A DNA stretch of 64,000 bases from Solanum dulcamara (taxonomy: Eukaryota > Streptophyta > Magnoliopsida > Solanales > Solanaceae), in assembly GCF_947179165.1 (NCBI RefSeq), contig NC_077247.1:44932935-44996934 (forward strand). The letters are read 5' to 3'. The notes under the pieces are model-generated. The model was given only the letters and a program-made list of their open reading frames with translations. It had not been told where the DNA came from and made no database searches. Positions 46,345 through 60,795 of the stretch are shown in pieces. Position 1 is the stretch's first letter. Every line of letters begins with the position of its first letter. The position numbers and the translations under genes were made by a program.

Positions 46345-49300
46345 ATGGTCAGCTCTCCCTCTTTCCCTTAACCCCTTTTTGTAATTCTCTTTTGTTTTCA
46401 AGTAAAGCAAAACTTTTTAACTTTTTAACTTTTTTTTTTTAATATGCTTCCTTTTTTTTTTTGACCAAAACAAGCTCATTTTTTCTAATCAGTGATCTAG
46501 TATTGTATGGTTGAAGTTATCACTTGTATAGAAAAATTTATGCATTTTCGGGTTTTTTGTTTTAGTTAAATTGGAATAGTTGGCCTAGTGTTTTGTTCTG
46601 ATCTCTTTGATTGTCGACGTTTTTCTAGAGTTTGTTACATGGAGATGAAAATGGGTGGGTATATCAATCAGATCTAGCATCTGTAAGTCTCCTACAATGG
46701 GGAAAAAAACTTAAGAATTAACAAAAGGAAGAGGAAACATATTTTTATGTGGACAAGTAGGATTACTTATACTATATATAGCACTAGTTAGGGATTAAGA
46801 GAATAAAGGGAAAGGGCCACTGAGCAAACTTCTGGAGTAAGGTGTTTGAATTTTTTTGCTTGGCACATGATTTGGAGTTGGACATAATCGGAGTGAAGGT
46901 AGTTGCTGGTCGACATCGATCAGTTGTGTAGGGCATGAAAAAGGGAAGGCAGCTTCTTTTATGTTGCAGTTGTGCTTGGTTTGGAATATGATTTATGTTA
47001 CACTTGTGCTTTAACAGAAAACTAGAAGGAGAATATGTAACAGTGGGTGTATCTTGGAATTTTGGGACTATGGTTAAATTTGAACCATTGATAGATAGAA
47101 CCATAAGCAATTCATGGATGACTTCCATGTGTCTCAAATGTGTCAATATAGCTTTTAACCTATTTCTCTATAAAGTGGGAAAAGAAATTCATCCCTTTTT
47201 AAAATCATATATGCACGTGTAGACAGATCCTGCTATAATATCTTTCAAATTCTTTTTGCAGGAGTCCTGCCCTGCAATTAAGAACATTCTGCTTCTAGAT
47301 TCCGAAGGAAAGCGTGTTGCTGTAAACTACTACTCAGATGATTGGCCAACAAATACTGCAAAGGAAGCTTTTGAGAAGGCTGTGTTTGCCAAGACTCAAA
47401 AGACTAATGCTAGGGCAGAAGGTATGATCTCTCTTTAACTATTGATTTAATTATTTATATTTGGTCGTGCTCTTTCCAAATATCTCCCTTTCAACATGCA
47501 AAGGAAGCAAAATTCATACGGACGCCCATTCTGCATTAGAGTTGTTTGTGATACCATCTTATGCATTATACCTTACCAGTATCTGCAAACATAGAATTTT
47601 ATTAAACTCTGGTGGTATTGTCTTAAATCAAGAGCCAAAAACAAAGACAAGCTATTAGAAGTTTTGCTAATTTACCAAAATAGGAACCATGATCAGTAGT
47701 GGGTAGGTTGATAATAATAATCTTAAAAGACTTGGTTTTGTGTTGTTTGCTTGCATGTTCTCTTCTTGAGTTGTTTATCTCCAGGTCATATGAATTTGGA
47801 CTCCTGGTCAGCAATTACTTGTTACATCTTGAGAATTGTCTTTATGCCAGTGACTAAATCGGACTGTTGTGCTTAAGCTGTCCTGCTACATATTGGTTCT
47901 TCTGCTGAAACTAAAATTTGTGATCGGAAAGCCAACCTTCATCTATCTGATCTCTCTTTTAACTTCTTCTGCAGCGGAGATAACAATGTTTGATAATTAT
48001 ATTGTTGTCTACAAGTTTGCCCAAGATCTTCATTTCTTTGTTACTGGGAGTGACAATGAAAATGAAATAATCCTTGCCAGTGTGCTCCAAGGATTCTTTG
48101 ATGCTGTTGGTATTCTTCTTAGGTTGTCTACAAGAGCAGTCTTTTCCTTTTCAATATGCATCCCTTGATATTTCCATCTTCATGTACTCATCTTGCTGCG
48201 AATGCCTTTCTTTTAGGGGCAATGTAGAAAAGAAAGAGTCACTTGAAAATTTGGACCTTATTCTTTTGTGTCTTGATGAGATTGTTGATGGCGGGTAAGT
48301 GCACCTTACCATGATTATTTTATTTATTTCAAATTCTGAATTATAAAATTCTCGTTTAATCTTGCTTTCTCTTACTGTTTTCCTGCAACTTTTACTCGAT
48401 GTTTGTACAAATATAGCATGCCAGAAACCTTTATTTTATTTTATTTCTGTAGTTATAGAGAATTGGAGTTTCAAAAGCTTATCTAACTTTCTGAACCATA
48501 TTTAAAATCAATATTTGAATTTAATTTGCCACAAATAGGGGAAAACTAGAAGGCAAATGTGTAGTTAACAAGACATTTTTTCTTTACTGGAGACTGATTA
48601 ACACAAGACTTCTGATCAAAAGAATCATAGGACACTGCTTAAGCATTACGTCCAGAATATCTACATCTATTGTTTGCTTATAGGTATTTTTTCCTTTGTG
48701 CTCAATTAGTACTTGCAGGCTGAAGGCTAAAAGATTGCTGCTTAGCGACCCCCCCACCCCAAAAAAAGAAAGAAAGAGAACATCAATTATTAAGCCTATA
48801 GCATTGACCTATTTCTTATGCACATATGTTTCTTTTACAAGCTATAAAGAGCTCTCATCAGCTTAGCTGTTAACATTTTGAGTCAGATATAGATGGTATT
48901 ATATCACAGACCTTATTCTGGACAGTCACTGTATTTGCTACCCTTTTTTTATGTTAGTGACTTCACTTTTATGAGAAGTGGCCTCGTCGGAGTTGGGTTG
49001 AGTGGCTTTTTCCTTTGACGGTGTATGTTCATTGATCTTAGTCAAGTAGTTTGGCTTTCCTGTTACTTTAGATTGTGGATGTGTTTGATATGCCGAACAA
49101 TGTTTTCCATAGAAAATATTTTATTGAAAAATAAGTGGGTTTCTTACTTATTTTATGGTATTCGGTAGGTAAACAAAATATTTTTTGTCTCAAGAGCATT
49201 TACATGCAATTTTGGAAAGTACAATGAGTATGGAAAATATAGGAAAACACTATGGGGTGGAGAAGGATAGTAGGTAGCCGTGTGTTGTAGTATTTTTATG

Positions 49301-50144
49301 AGGGAGAAGCAGGGAGCTAATCTCCTCTTCCTATCTTTTCTTTATTTAGTAGTCTTACCTAGTATTTGCGTAGTATCTTATTTTTCATTTTTACTACTTT
49401 TTGTTACTTTGATTGCATTGTTTATCTTGCTATATTGTTGTCGTTGTTTTTCTTTCTATCCCTCTTTGATTGCTCCTTTTTGAGCCAAGGGTTATTTTAC
49501 TGATTTTGAATGAACTTGTTTTCTCAGAGAAATGTTTTCCAAATCATTTTGACCAAACCAAACATGGGAAAATTGGAAAACATTTTTTCCTCCATACCAA
49601 ACACATCCTCAACGTCCACTTCTTCATCCATCCCAGTTCCCAACTTCCACGGTAGAGCATTAGGAGTTCATACCCTTTTTGATTAACCGTGTTTATTACA
49701 TATTAGAGTGTTTGACCTTGAGAATTGAAGTGGAGAAAGAGAATGGAAAAGAAAGAGGGCATTCAATCTTGCTCTCAATTTCAGTTTTATGGAACTAAGC
49801 TGATGAAGAATTTGAAACTACTTCTGATTAGCTTACAATCTTATGAAGATCCTCCATTTCACTTTCTTGTCTCTGTAGAATTGTTCTTGAAACGGATGCA
49901 AATGTTATTGCTGGGAAAGTGGCAAGCAATAGCGTGGATTCTGGGGCACCTTTGTCAGAGCAGGTAAATATTGCTCTTTCCTGATGCTTTGGTCCTTCAA
50001 ACTGATGGAATAGTTGCTTCAGTAACTACCATGCCCGTCCAATTAACTCATTTTTCACTACACGACCTTTGTGGTTTTCTACAGACTATAAGTCAAGCAT
50101 TGGCAACTGCACGAGAACACTTGGCAAGATCTCTTCTCAAATGA
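46345..50144 (+). CDS. COPZ: Coatomer subunit zeta (COPI)
   Basis: Six coding exons: 46345-46347, 47262-47421, 47975-48122, 48217-48294, 49879-49963 and 50085-50144. They join to 177 aa with consistent phases and GT/AG sites. Zeta-COP is a small subunit of the COPI coat that forms vesicles for Golgi-to-ER and intra-Golgi traffic, paired with gamma-COP. The protein starts [21 protein letters not shown], then has [30 protein letters not shown] and [18 protein letters not shown], and ends [14 protein letters not shown]; all fit the longin-type zeta chain from end to end. The only start in frame is the ATG at 46345, which forms an exon by itself before a 914-bp intron (donor GTCAGC). Convergent with the GIP1-like gene, 1.4 kb away. 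Confidence 0.95.
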
Positions 50145-51571
50145 TTTGTAAGGAAGGGAAACCAAGGTCTTGCAAGTACTGATTTTCTTTCCTTCTGAAT
50201 GAACTAATTGATGAGCATCGAGTTGAATGTGTTTTGGAGAAAAAAAAAAGTTTCAACTTACGCAGAGTGTGTTGTTTCTACATGTTTGGATTTTGTTGGA
50301 TCCACTAAGATGTAGATCATGTAATGCAAACTTGATTCGACCATAGAGCAGGGGGAAAGAACTCGTTTGCAATGTGGATTTTGGCCTCATATAGTGTCTT
50401 AGACTTTTCATGATTTTATTTTCTTGGTCCTCCCCTTACTATAATAATTAACAATAGTAATGTGCCCTCAATGCAGTTAATTATTTTTGTTCATCTCTTG
50501 TGTCACCTGCAAAGTGATGTTATAACACCTCAACTCCATTAAGCTTATTTGACAGTCAATCTTGAAATCCCATTAGATAAAATCCAACTACCTTTCAATA
50601 AGTTGAATTCTATGTCCTCAAGCTCCGAGCTTGTGGTCGTCCTTTGAGTTTCTTGGGATGTCCTTGTTTTGTCGAAGTCTACAGTTTTAATGTTAGAAGA
50701 AACCAAAAGTTTGCTTCATTTAACACAACAATTTTCTGAGATATTGTTGATTTATCATTGATGCAAGAAACGGTTAAACATAACAAGTTTCTTAACACAT
50801 CCAAGCGCCAGGGCTCTCAAGTTGTTGATTGTTATTATTAATGTAAATATAAAGAGACAGACGACAAATCAATGCCATGGCTATGATGTCTTTGTTAGGA
50901 TAAATACCAAAAGAATGTAAAGTAACGTATATGAAAATAGTCATGATCCAAATCTAGCTTAAGCAACTGTTGTCAAATAATACCCCTATTAGATCTCTCA
51001 ATTCTTTATAACAGACCTAAAAGTCCGACAAGTTGATGTGGTCCATTTCACCTTAGTTCGGTTTTAAAAATGTCCACAATTATTCATGAAAAATGAGTAA
51101 ACTCGATTTTGTTATAGAACCAAAGCGTGAATTCTGTTAAAACCTTTATGCCTAATTTCTCTGGTGGAATTTGAACCAAATTTGACAGTAGATAGTATAT
51201 TTCCAAACAAAGGGATTAGGGAAGTAGGAGATCAGTATCATCCACTAAATTAAATTACCTAATCCAAATAACGTGAAACTAAGATGGATGACAATGCAAT
51301 TTTAGTGGAAACAGAACACTTCACTATTAATAAAGAAACAAAGGGGTTAACTGTGTGACAGAGTTGACGAAACAAGAGACAAAGTCCACTAGCGCGACGT
51401 TAGCTCACATCCTAAGTTACATTTGACCGACGACAAACACGTAAAGTACAACCTCAAGGCACAGGGAAGCATCCAATCGATTGTGCATTCTAGTTACTTC
51501 CAAAGCAACACCCTGAAAGGCCACTTTCACACTCATTACGAGACTCCAAAAAAGTAGGAGGCAGTAAGAGA
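50145..51571. other. Spacer between two convergent genes
   Basis: It holds the 3' ends of the coatomer zeta gene (plus) and the GIP1-like gene (minus). No further gene or repeat could be recognised. Confidence 0.5.
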
Positions 51572-54500
51572 TTAGTAGCCACCATTTTGCCATAGCTGTT
51601 GAGATGGCTTTGGCTGGCCTTGGGATCCACCACCCAATGACCCATCCCTCGGATTTTGCTGTTGATGTTCTAATGAGATCCCAGCCTGAGAATGGTAGAA
51701 ATTTGGGTAACCCAATGATCCATGATTTTGCAGTGGCTGTTGAGCTTGCCTAAATCCACTACTTTGCTGGTTTTGACCTTGAAAACCATAATATGTGTTT
51801 GCAGGAACAGCTGACATTGTCCTTGAACCAGGTCCATGAAGCCACATAGCTGAGTTCTCGCTCTGAAAGGAAGGGATAATGAACATATAAATGAGCTGCC
51901 TTCAATTCGAGAAAGGAAGGAGGGGTTGACGAGCAAATGCTCAAACAATAGAATACAGCTAGCTAGCACAAGAAATGAAGCATTCCTCCTACCGCACCAT
52001 TTCGACAAAAGTGGAGCTAATAACCAGACAAAAGCAATGCTATAAAAACTATTAGTCCAATTTAGAAATATACATATCAAAACCTATTATATTAGAATAA
52101 GGGAGAATCAACAGCAATTTGCAGTATACTATTGACTTCAAAGAATTGAACAGCTGTTAAAGCAAATGAAATGGTTACCTGCTGAAGAGACATTAAATGA
52201 TTGGTATCCTTGTACTGAGAGCTCAACACATCATCATAACTCAAGTTAGTACCAGAGGGAGCAGCAGGGGGGTTCATTGGGAAGTTACCAGGGATACTTG
52301 TTGTATTTCCAAAACCACCATACCCAGAAGCAACACTGGCTGATTGAGGTAAGCTGCTGACTGAAACACTGTTCTTATATTGGGGAAGCACCGCCGCCAG
52401 CGACTGATGATAATTACTGTTACCAGCAAATGGTTGCTGGAATGCGGATGGCATATATGTATAACTCTGAGGCAAAAAGGGATAACTAATCATGTTAGCA
52501 GCAAATGGTCCCAGAGGTAGTGTTGGTTGGGAATATGGATGCACAAGATGTTGCGGCACAGTAGGTCCAGTGGTGACACTAGTTCCAGGAAGTGTCTGCT
52601 GTGTAGACTGTGCTGATGGAAAACCAGCACTCTTCAAAGACTGCAAGTCAAAAGAAAAAATCAATGATGCATACCACAAAAATAAGTGATAAGCGCAAAT
52701 CATTCAACTTATTACTCCTTTCCATGATAAAGGAAAACTATGAGGGATTTATACATTAGCTTTATATGAATCATCAACTGAATTTCAACCCACACTCCTC
52801 TTAGAGAAATCAATCTTTATGTAGGTCTTATAGGAAACGAATTTAGCAACTTTTATTGTGAATCATTAAATTACAGGTTATTAACAACTAATTGCCCGTT
52901 CTTTTATTTTGCAACAACCCAAAGGAAAATCTTACATGCAAAAACCAAAAGGTTCTAACATTTTTTTGATGAAGGTACTAACATATTTTTGATAAGGAAA
53001 ACCAAAATAGAGCTTTATTATTATAAGAAATTTACACACACAACTTCGGCCTCCTTTTCCTAAATTCAAAGGGTGATTTTCCTCTACTCCTCTCAACAAG
53101 CAAGAGCCTCTAAACTGTACCACACAAATACATCAAGTCCGGTTTTGAATTACTCTGAAATCCATGACAAGTAAATTCTCTCTGTATACATGTTTCCACT
53201 ATAGAGATTTTACAAAATACAAAAGAGGTTGGCTCCCCTCAAACATTTGGGTCGACATCAAGAGAGAGAACATTCGAATTTTTAGTTTCCAATAGCAGAA
53301 GCTCTCTTCCCCAATGCTGAGAGATACCCACAGGTGTTAGATGCAACTATATCCATTATGTAAAACATTTCCATCATGCACAAATAAACAACTAGAACCA
53401 TTAAAATTACTTTTAAAAAACATACAAAAAGCAACATGTTTTGCTTATTACATTACATGAAAACACTGACAAGCAGCAAGTCATGAGCAATACACCAAGT
53501 GAACATGAGGAAATAGAATGTTACTTTATCAAAAAAAAAAAGGAAGAGGAAATAGACATTCACTATGAAGAATCAATTAGTTTCATCAGGATAGCATTAC
53601 CTCAGGCATGGAAATTGTTGAACCACCAATTGAAGAAACAGAGCTGCCATATTTCATAGCCATTGCTTGTGTTGCAGAAAATGGTGAGTATGAAAGATCA
53701 GATTCACGGCCAGCATGAGCATTAGCAGCCAGCAAGGTGCTAGGCAATGAATTTGTGAATGCCTACTCAAACAAAATAGCAGTGAGCATCTCAATGTAGA
53801 AAATTTTGGTGTTAGGCTCTCTAACAAATGAAATGGTATATTAGATGTTCCAATTTTGCTTCTCTTGTACACCATTGACCTACCATCCATCCTCCCATGG
53901 GAGGAAAAGTTATTATAGGTTTTTATCTTTCTGGAATAAGTAAAAACTAAAGACAAATTCCTGGAAGAATATACACACATTACAATTTACAAAAAATAGA
54001 AAATTACCACTTACACTGAGCACCCCTACAGTAGTGCGTCGGATTTAGATTATATTTTTGCCACTGTAGTTTCATACTTACCGACTTCAAAAACAGATTA
54101 AGCAGAAGGAATTTCTACTTCAGGTTTTATCCTAAGTGACTCCCACAAAAGAGGTTTAAGGATCACAAGAAAAAGGCAATTTTCCGAAACAATTGCAAGA
54201 AATAACTCACTAATCAAAAAGTACAAAATAAAAACCAAAAAAATTGTCTAGTCATCTTTCCCTCTAAAAAACAAAACTGGTTAATTACTCAGTTTTGTTA
54301 GTTGAATGGTCTCATGCATATAACTTGCAAAACGTTGTCCTTAATGGTGCAAGAGCTATATATTTTTTAACATCATAAAGGCATTATTAATAAAGGTACC
54401 AAGGTACAAAAATACACGACCCCAGAAAGACCAAAATATACTCGGTACAACTACCTTCAGACTTAAGCTATGCAAATGCACAGGTAAACATGCAATGAAG

Positions 54501-57500
54501 AGCAGAGAAACTATTTACATCCTTGACAAAAGACGAAAATTACCATTACATTAGAGAAAGGAGTAAGATTTTGCATCTGGGAACTTGTTTGTGGCTGACT
54601 AAATGCTGCAGTTAATTGTTGTGCACTTTCATATGTGTAGCCAGCAGCAGAGGAGGGATACGAATATTGATTTCCTTGTTCAGTTGTTTCTGCTTTCAAA
54701 GGCTCTGGTTGTGAAGCAGAAGGTGAATCATAATTTCCAGAACTTGCATTAGTTCTATGGTATAAGTTACTCTCAGATGCATGTCTGAGAGACTCATCAC
54801 CATAGTATTCTGAAGCTCTGCAATATAAAGATACACTAACAATTAAGAGAAATACTAATGTTATCCTGTAAGATAGATATTTTATACTTAAAAAACATGG
54901 AACTGTTTATGTAAAAGTTGAAAATTGCACTGTTTAGTGAGCTTTAGAGAACTCCTAACTCGTCTAAAACAAAAAAAAAATTGGTATGAGAGGGCAGAGA
55001 AAATCTGCATGCCTGTCTCAAATGATAAATTATTTGACTGGAATGAAATGAGTCCGAAAACAGTGAAGTTGTACAGAGGATTCATATAGATACTAGCTGT
55101 TTGGGATGTTAGAATAGTACAGATTAATTTGATTGACTATTATGAGGAACATTTAGAACAAGCCAGCTACAAAAATACTAATGCAAGGATATTTGTAATT
55201 TGATTTTGTAAAAATCTGAGGTAAAACAATGATTGAAAATTACCCACATATCTAGGTAGGGGAAATGCCAATAGAGTTTTGGTACGTTAATGTAACATAA
55301 TTTCTACATTATATGTTGATATAATTAGATAAAGCATCAATGAATTACAGAAAATCCACAGTTAAGAAGGAGGCCTACCTGGATCCCAAGTGCCCAACTG
55401 ATGAACCATCCACTTCCTTAGGTGCATCTTCCGAAGTACTCGTCACTGGAGCAGATGCCAAAGGCCCAGAAAAGGAGCCACCAATACCAGAACCAAAGCT
55501 ACCAAAGCTCAGGTGTGAGCAGTCTGCAGTTTGAACTTGAAGATGGTCTGGTATTACAACAGAAGGACCATCTCCCTCAGGTGGCAACCCTTCATCATCC
55601 TGTACATTTAACTGTTGAAAGTTTGCAGCAACTGATGAAACAGAGTCGTTAACATCTTCAACTGCAACATAATGACACAGCATTATTACACAAAAATAGA
55701 CATTACAAAAGTTTATAAGTAACAAAATATGATGGAACAATAACGATTTGATTATGTAGTAAAACTACACTGCTTTCCACTAAATTGAGACTATATAATG
55801 ACAAAGCAGGTTTATATGTCTCCAAGCTAGCATATCGCATGAACACCCCACCCCCCACCCCCACAAAAAGAGAGAGAGAAGTTTCTATGTGGCCTGAGAT
55901 TTGTTAGGGTTTTCTTCTCTTTCAAATAGGGGACCATGTGCACTAACATCAAGCTTCAACTTTATGTGGTAAATTTGACACTGCAGGAGAAGAACCTCGT
56001 AATATGCAGTAACTTCATGTTGACACAATCTATGAGTATGAACAGCATGTGATCAGCACTCCAGGTTTCCCTCTATATCCATCTATCAGATGCCCCAGTA
56101 AATCAAACAAGTAATGTATGAAGCCATGGTCAACAAAACATTAATGATACCAAAATGCGCATATTGCAGGAAAAATTAATATTTTAAATTCCTATCAAAA
56201 AAATATAAGACAAACAAAAGAGCTGGGAAGAGTGTATTGTTTATGCCAACCAAGTTTGTTATGTTACATTACCATCAAAAAGTGACAAGACAAACAAAAG
56301 TGACAACCACTTGAATTACATGAAGCTCCAAATACAGTAAGAAAGAGCTTTGGAGGCAGTTAGGATGAAATTCCCGGAACTCCACTGCTGCTATATGTCC
56401 CACTCCACATATTAAACAATCCGCATCTTAAAGAGCCATAACTCAATGTCCAGCTTATTTAAGCTATATTGGTAGTATGATATAAAGCCTTGGGTTCTGA
56501 AACTGCATTCCTAAAAACCAAAGTGCAAGTATAGTTGCTCTATGAAACATGTAATGATTACTTATGGTAGAACGGTGAAAGAGAGAATCTTTAAATTACT
56601 TGAGCTAAAGACTTGCCAAAGCCTGGAACCCTCACGGAGAAAAACAAAAAAACAAAAACCAACAGTACCATGTCAAAATAACTATTACGCAAGCTACTTG
56701 ACAACAAATCCTACATATTCTCAACAACAATGAAATGCATATCACATTACCAAATCAAAACTGTGATATACTAACCTTGTTGATGGTCAAAAGTATGATT
56801 CTGGTTCTGATATCTGTAGAGGTCATTCTCATAAAGAGATGCACCTCCAGCACTATCCTCCTGCAACTTTCTGCTTGGAGGACTACCAAGATTTTCAATC
56901 GTGCAGTTGTCTGTCCCCTGAACTTCATCAATCTCATTTTGATGATTAATTCTGTCATATGACAAGTTAGCTGGATCAGGATGCAGCTCTGAATCAGCCG
57001 GAGGCTCTGAGATAGATGACTGACAATCAACTGATGGCTGCTCAATTAGAGGCCATTCCTCATCAGTTGAAGGATGTTGTGGCTCTCGATGTACCTCAGA
57101 AACTTTGGTAGTATGATTATCAGAGAACTGAATATTTTGATGTGATGCACCAGAAGGGAGCCCCTGAATATGGTTTGGGATGGAATTGACATTATGGTGA
57201 GATACATTAGGTACACTTGGCACTTTGCTCTGTGGCCTACCCATCTTCACAATATCAGCCATGGAAACTTGACCAGGCACCCCACCCCATGTAGGTTGAT
57301 ATCCAGAAGAAGTCTCACGCTGTGAGACTAATGAAACACCATCAACCACTGCAGGTGCTGGCTTTTTACTTTCATTTGCAGCAACATCACTGTAACACAT
57401 ATCATAAAAGCACTGAGAACACTGTTATGCATCTCCTAAAAGCGCACTCAAAGTGTGCTTTGTCACATGCATTTTAAGAATAGCTCACATTGCATGATTA

Positions 57501-59758
57501 TTGTAGTGCATGAAAAGAATTTCCAGCTTAATTAATCCAATACAAGGATTACTGATTGTAATTATTAAGTTAATTATATTAACGCCAGAGACACTTCAAT
57601 AAAAAGAAACATACTGTGGGGCTACAGAATACTCTATAGGAACCAAAAACACGAACATCTACAGGCAACTGATGTCCTTTTGAGAGAATCTAAACCATTT
57701 ACAAAGTCGAAACTACTAACCTGATTGTTGTAGCCCTCCTGCTTATGTTACTTCCGGAAATTCCAGGAGTAGAAGTCATATTACTCGTATTTGATCCATT
57801 CTCTTTTCTGTATCCAGAAATAGGCTTGGTAGACTCTGGAAAAGGTGGTTAGAAACAAAACAATACCCTCATGAGATGACATGACAAACTATTCAAAAAA
57901 GAGTGTACATTATCATGTACATACCTGACCCACCACGTCCAACATATCGTTCTGCACCTCCCCTGCTACCACGGCCTGAGTTGCTAATTGCACCACGTGG
58001 CCTAGATTCAGTCGGATCCTTACTCTGAACCAAAGATAAATATGAGTGAAGAATGAAGAAATGAACAAGCCATTTAAGAAAGCAACAAAGTAACACCTAA
58101 TAATATTCGGCTAGATCATGTAACATATCCAATAAGACATAAAACATATTAAGAGAAAACTTCCGTGCACAACTCAATACAACATAGTAAGCCATAATTT
58201 ATTTTGAAAAGAATAATGCACCATAATTTATTAGTATAAAACAGGAAGAGATATTGGAACATCAAGAATAAGATTAGGGTGCCTACTAAAAAGAACCTCT
58301 ACTGATAAAATTTCCAAATAAAGAATTCTTTCACTTTCTCCTTTGTTTTTACAGATGAAATATTCAAGATTCCATCAGAAGTTAATCATCGAACCAGGGT
58401 AGTAAGAGATCTGAGTAGACTAATTTTTCCCTATCTCATATCAAATAAATCACAAGAGAAACAGGCGGTATTAAGGATGAGAAAGTTTAAATCACAGCTC
58501 CAAAAGCAATTTGTCCATAGAATTCCTGCTTTAAGTAAAGATCACAAACCTCTTTTCTCTTTTCACGTTTGCTCTTCACCTCATGAAAAGTATCTAGCCA
58601 ATCAACAAACTTCAATCAGAAGGTTATCAAAATTAATCACAAACTACGGTCATTCAATGGGATGGCAGAAGACCATGAAGTAAAGAACTAAAAATATTAT
58701 CACCTCAAGTACAATTACAGCATAGAAGAGCACAGAGGAAGGCAAACACGATTCATTTGGACCCCCTAAAAGATGGCAAAATCTGAACAAGGACTTTCAA
58801 CTGCTGTAAATAATGTTTAAAAGTGAAAAGCACAAGTAATAAGTTCCTGAGGCTTTAAGTTAAAGCATGCAGTTTTGAAAAACAAAAGTTGCCTAAAATG
58901 GAATTTAGTACTTGTACAACCAAAATCACAACAACATTAATTTAAAAGTCCAAGAAAAGGCTGCCAAATAAGACGACTCACACACAAAAGAAGAAAGGAA
59001 AGTCCCATTAAACCGGATAGATGAAGATCAGAGCACAAGGGTAGTAAAAGAAGAGTAATTGTAAACCAGATAAGACTAAACAATAATTAACACAGAGTGC
59101 ATTAAAAAGAGAAATCATAGTAATCTGATTAGCAAAATCCCTTAAGACCCTATATTTGTCTTCTCTTCATTTTCTAAAGTCACAATCAATGATGATATCT
59201 GCATGCTCAAACAGTTAAGATATCTTTCAATAAATCTGGAACTAACTACCAGGTATAGCATAAAAATCAAATCTTGCATTCAAGAAAAGGGTTTTGTCTA
59301 CACATCATGAAATTTATAAATCCTATACTTCACACGCACAGCAAACAGGCGTCAATTCTTCTTTCTTAAACAAAGACCTATAAAAGCAAGAAAGGATATT
59401 CTTTTCTTATTCCTTCTCCTTAAAAACCACAATTTCTAAACACCCAATATCTAGAAAAGAAGTATTGCTACAGATTCTCTTTCGTTTCTTGTTTCTATCC
59501 ATAAAAACAGTTACTTTTTCCCAAAACATAAAAAAACCCTAAAACCCAAAGAAAAAGAAATTAAAGATTTAGGGTTTATGGTAGACCTTGAGTAAGTAGC
59601 CTATTGACGGCTTCATTAGGGTCCATATTACATTCTTTGAGCATAGCATAGATCTCAGGTTCAGAACAGTTAACTATCTCTTTTAAGCTTTGTACCATCT
59701 TTCTTGACCCTGCGGGTATCGATTGTACCCCAACTCCGCCATTGTTTCTGTTACTCAT
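51572..59758 (-). CDS. GBF-interacting protein 1-like (GIP1_N / DUF1296)
   Basis: Ten coding exons on minus: 59758-59587, 58593-58550, 58024-57925, 57835-57721, 57389-56776, 55661-55379, 54817-54544, 53762-53601, 52640-52179 and 51862-51572. The frames join to 838 aa, with GT/AG at all junctions. Residues about 14-70 form the GIP1_N (DUF1296) domain, a UBA-like three-helix unit (RKMVQSLKEIVNCSEPEIYA, then ECNMDPNEAVNRLL), followed by a basic DTFHEVKSKREKRKE. Then come an RG-rich stretch (RPRGAISNSGRGSRGG), the conserved GYQPTWGGVPGQVSMADIVK, IPDHLQVQTADCSHLSFGSF, and a long Q/S/P/G-rich C terminus. GIP1 in Arabidopsis was described as a nuclear partner that raises DNA binding of GBF3; the low-complexity tail suggests a scaffold or RNA/protein condensate role (inference). 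Confidence 0.93.
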
Positions 59759-60628
59759 CCTTCAAGAAGACAACTCTTTTTCTGTGAAAAAAGAGAGGAA
59801 AAAACAAGAAAGAACCACAAAGTATTTTCTTGTTTCAGATCTGTTAAAGTTAGGTTTTTGGGTCTCCTCTTCTCTGTATATCTTAGTTATATTATGAAAG
59901 GCGCATACAGTGAAGGGGTTTTTGCTGCTCTCTTCTTCCTCTCTGTGGGTTTGAGATTCCACTATATGGGCTTCTCCTCCTAATACTAGTAAATAAATGT
60001 GGTTTTTTTTCCTTCTTTTTTTTTTTTTTATTTTTGGAAAATCTTCCTTCTTCTTTTTTCTTCTTCTTGATTTTTGCTTTTTTAAAAAAAATAATCTTTT
60101 TACTACGTGCGTGGTATTTTTTCTTTTTCATCGACATACATATATTTAACAAGGTCAAATGACATTATCAAAAAAAAGAAGGGTCAAATGATATATATAT
60201 ATATATAACAAGTTTTGAGTTGAAATTGAAGTATTCAACTTTAATAAAATTTCTTTTGTTAAATCTAAATTATATTTCTCATTTTTGCTTTTAACAAGCA
60301 ATAAAATATAGAAGGGATATATAAATAATTAATCAATCTCTATGAGATTTTGACTAAAATGGATAGACAATTACATATATCTCTTACAAAATTTACATCT
60401 ATCTTACAATTCTGTAAAATTTGTTACGTTTAGGAGAGTCATAGAGTTTGAAATGTTCCTTTTACATTATTTTAGTGTTCAAGTAGAAAGAAATACAAGT
60501 GGAATGAATTACTCCTTTAGTTTTATTCTTAAGGTTTCTTCATTTTGCAATTTTTTGTGAGTACTTTTTTTTTGTTTAGAAAAATAATAGTTAGACATTT
60601 GTGAATTTAAAAATTGACCAAAATAAGG

Positions 60629-60795
60629 AGTGTTTGGATTGAATTTTTAAGATAGCTTATAAGTTATATAAAATTTAAAAGTTAAAAGTCATAAATTGAG
60701 AATATTTATTTTTTTACTATTAGCTTGTTTTTATAATTTTTTAAATTTAAAAAATACTTTAAAATATTTAAAATAAATCAATTCAAACACCTCAC
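60629..60795. mobile_element. Short foldback MITE
   Basis: The left end AGTGTTTGGATTGAATTTTT pairs with the right end, which reads TGAGGTGTTTGAATTGATTT in reverse complement. Its inner GCTTATAAGTTATA resembles the element at 8116-8391, so the two are probably one family. Confidence 0.5.

Noticed and set aside
46784..47222. Frames within coatomer zeta intron 1
   Set aside because: They lie inside a well-supported intron and have no recognisable domain.
59892..60158. Lys-rich minus-strand frame upstream of the GIP1-like gene
   Set aside because: Its composition is explained by the CT/poly-T tract on the plus strand; no conserved pattern.
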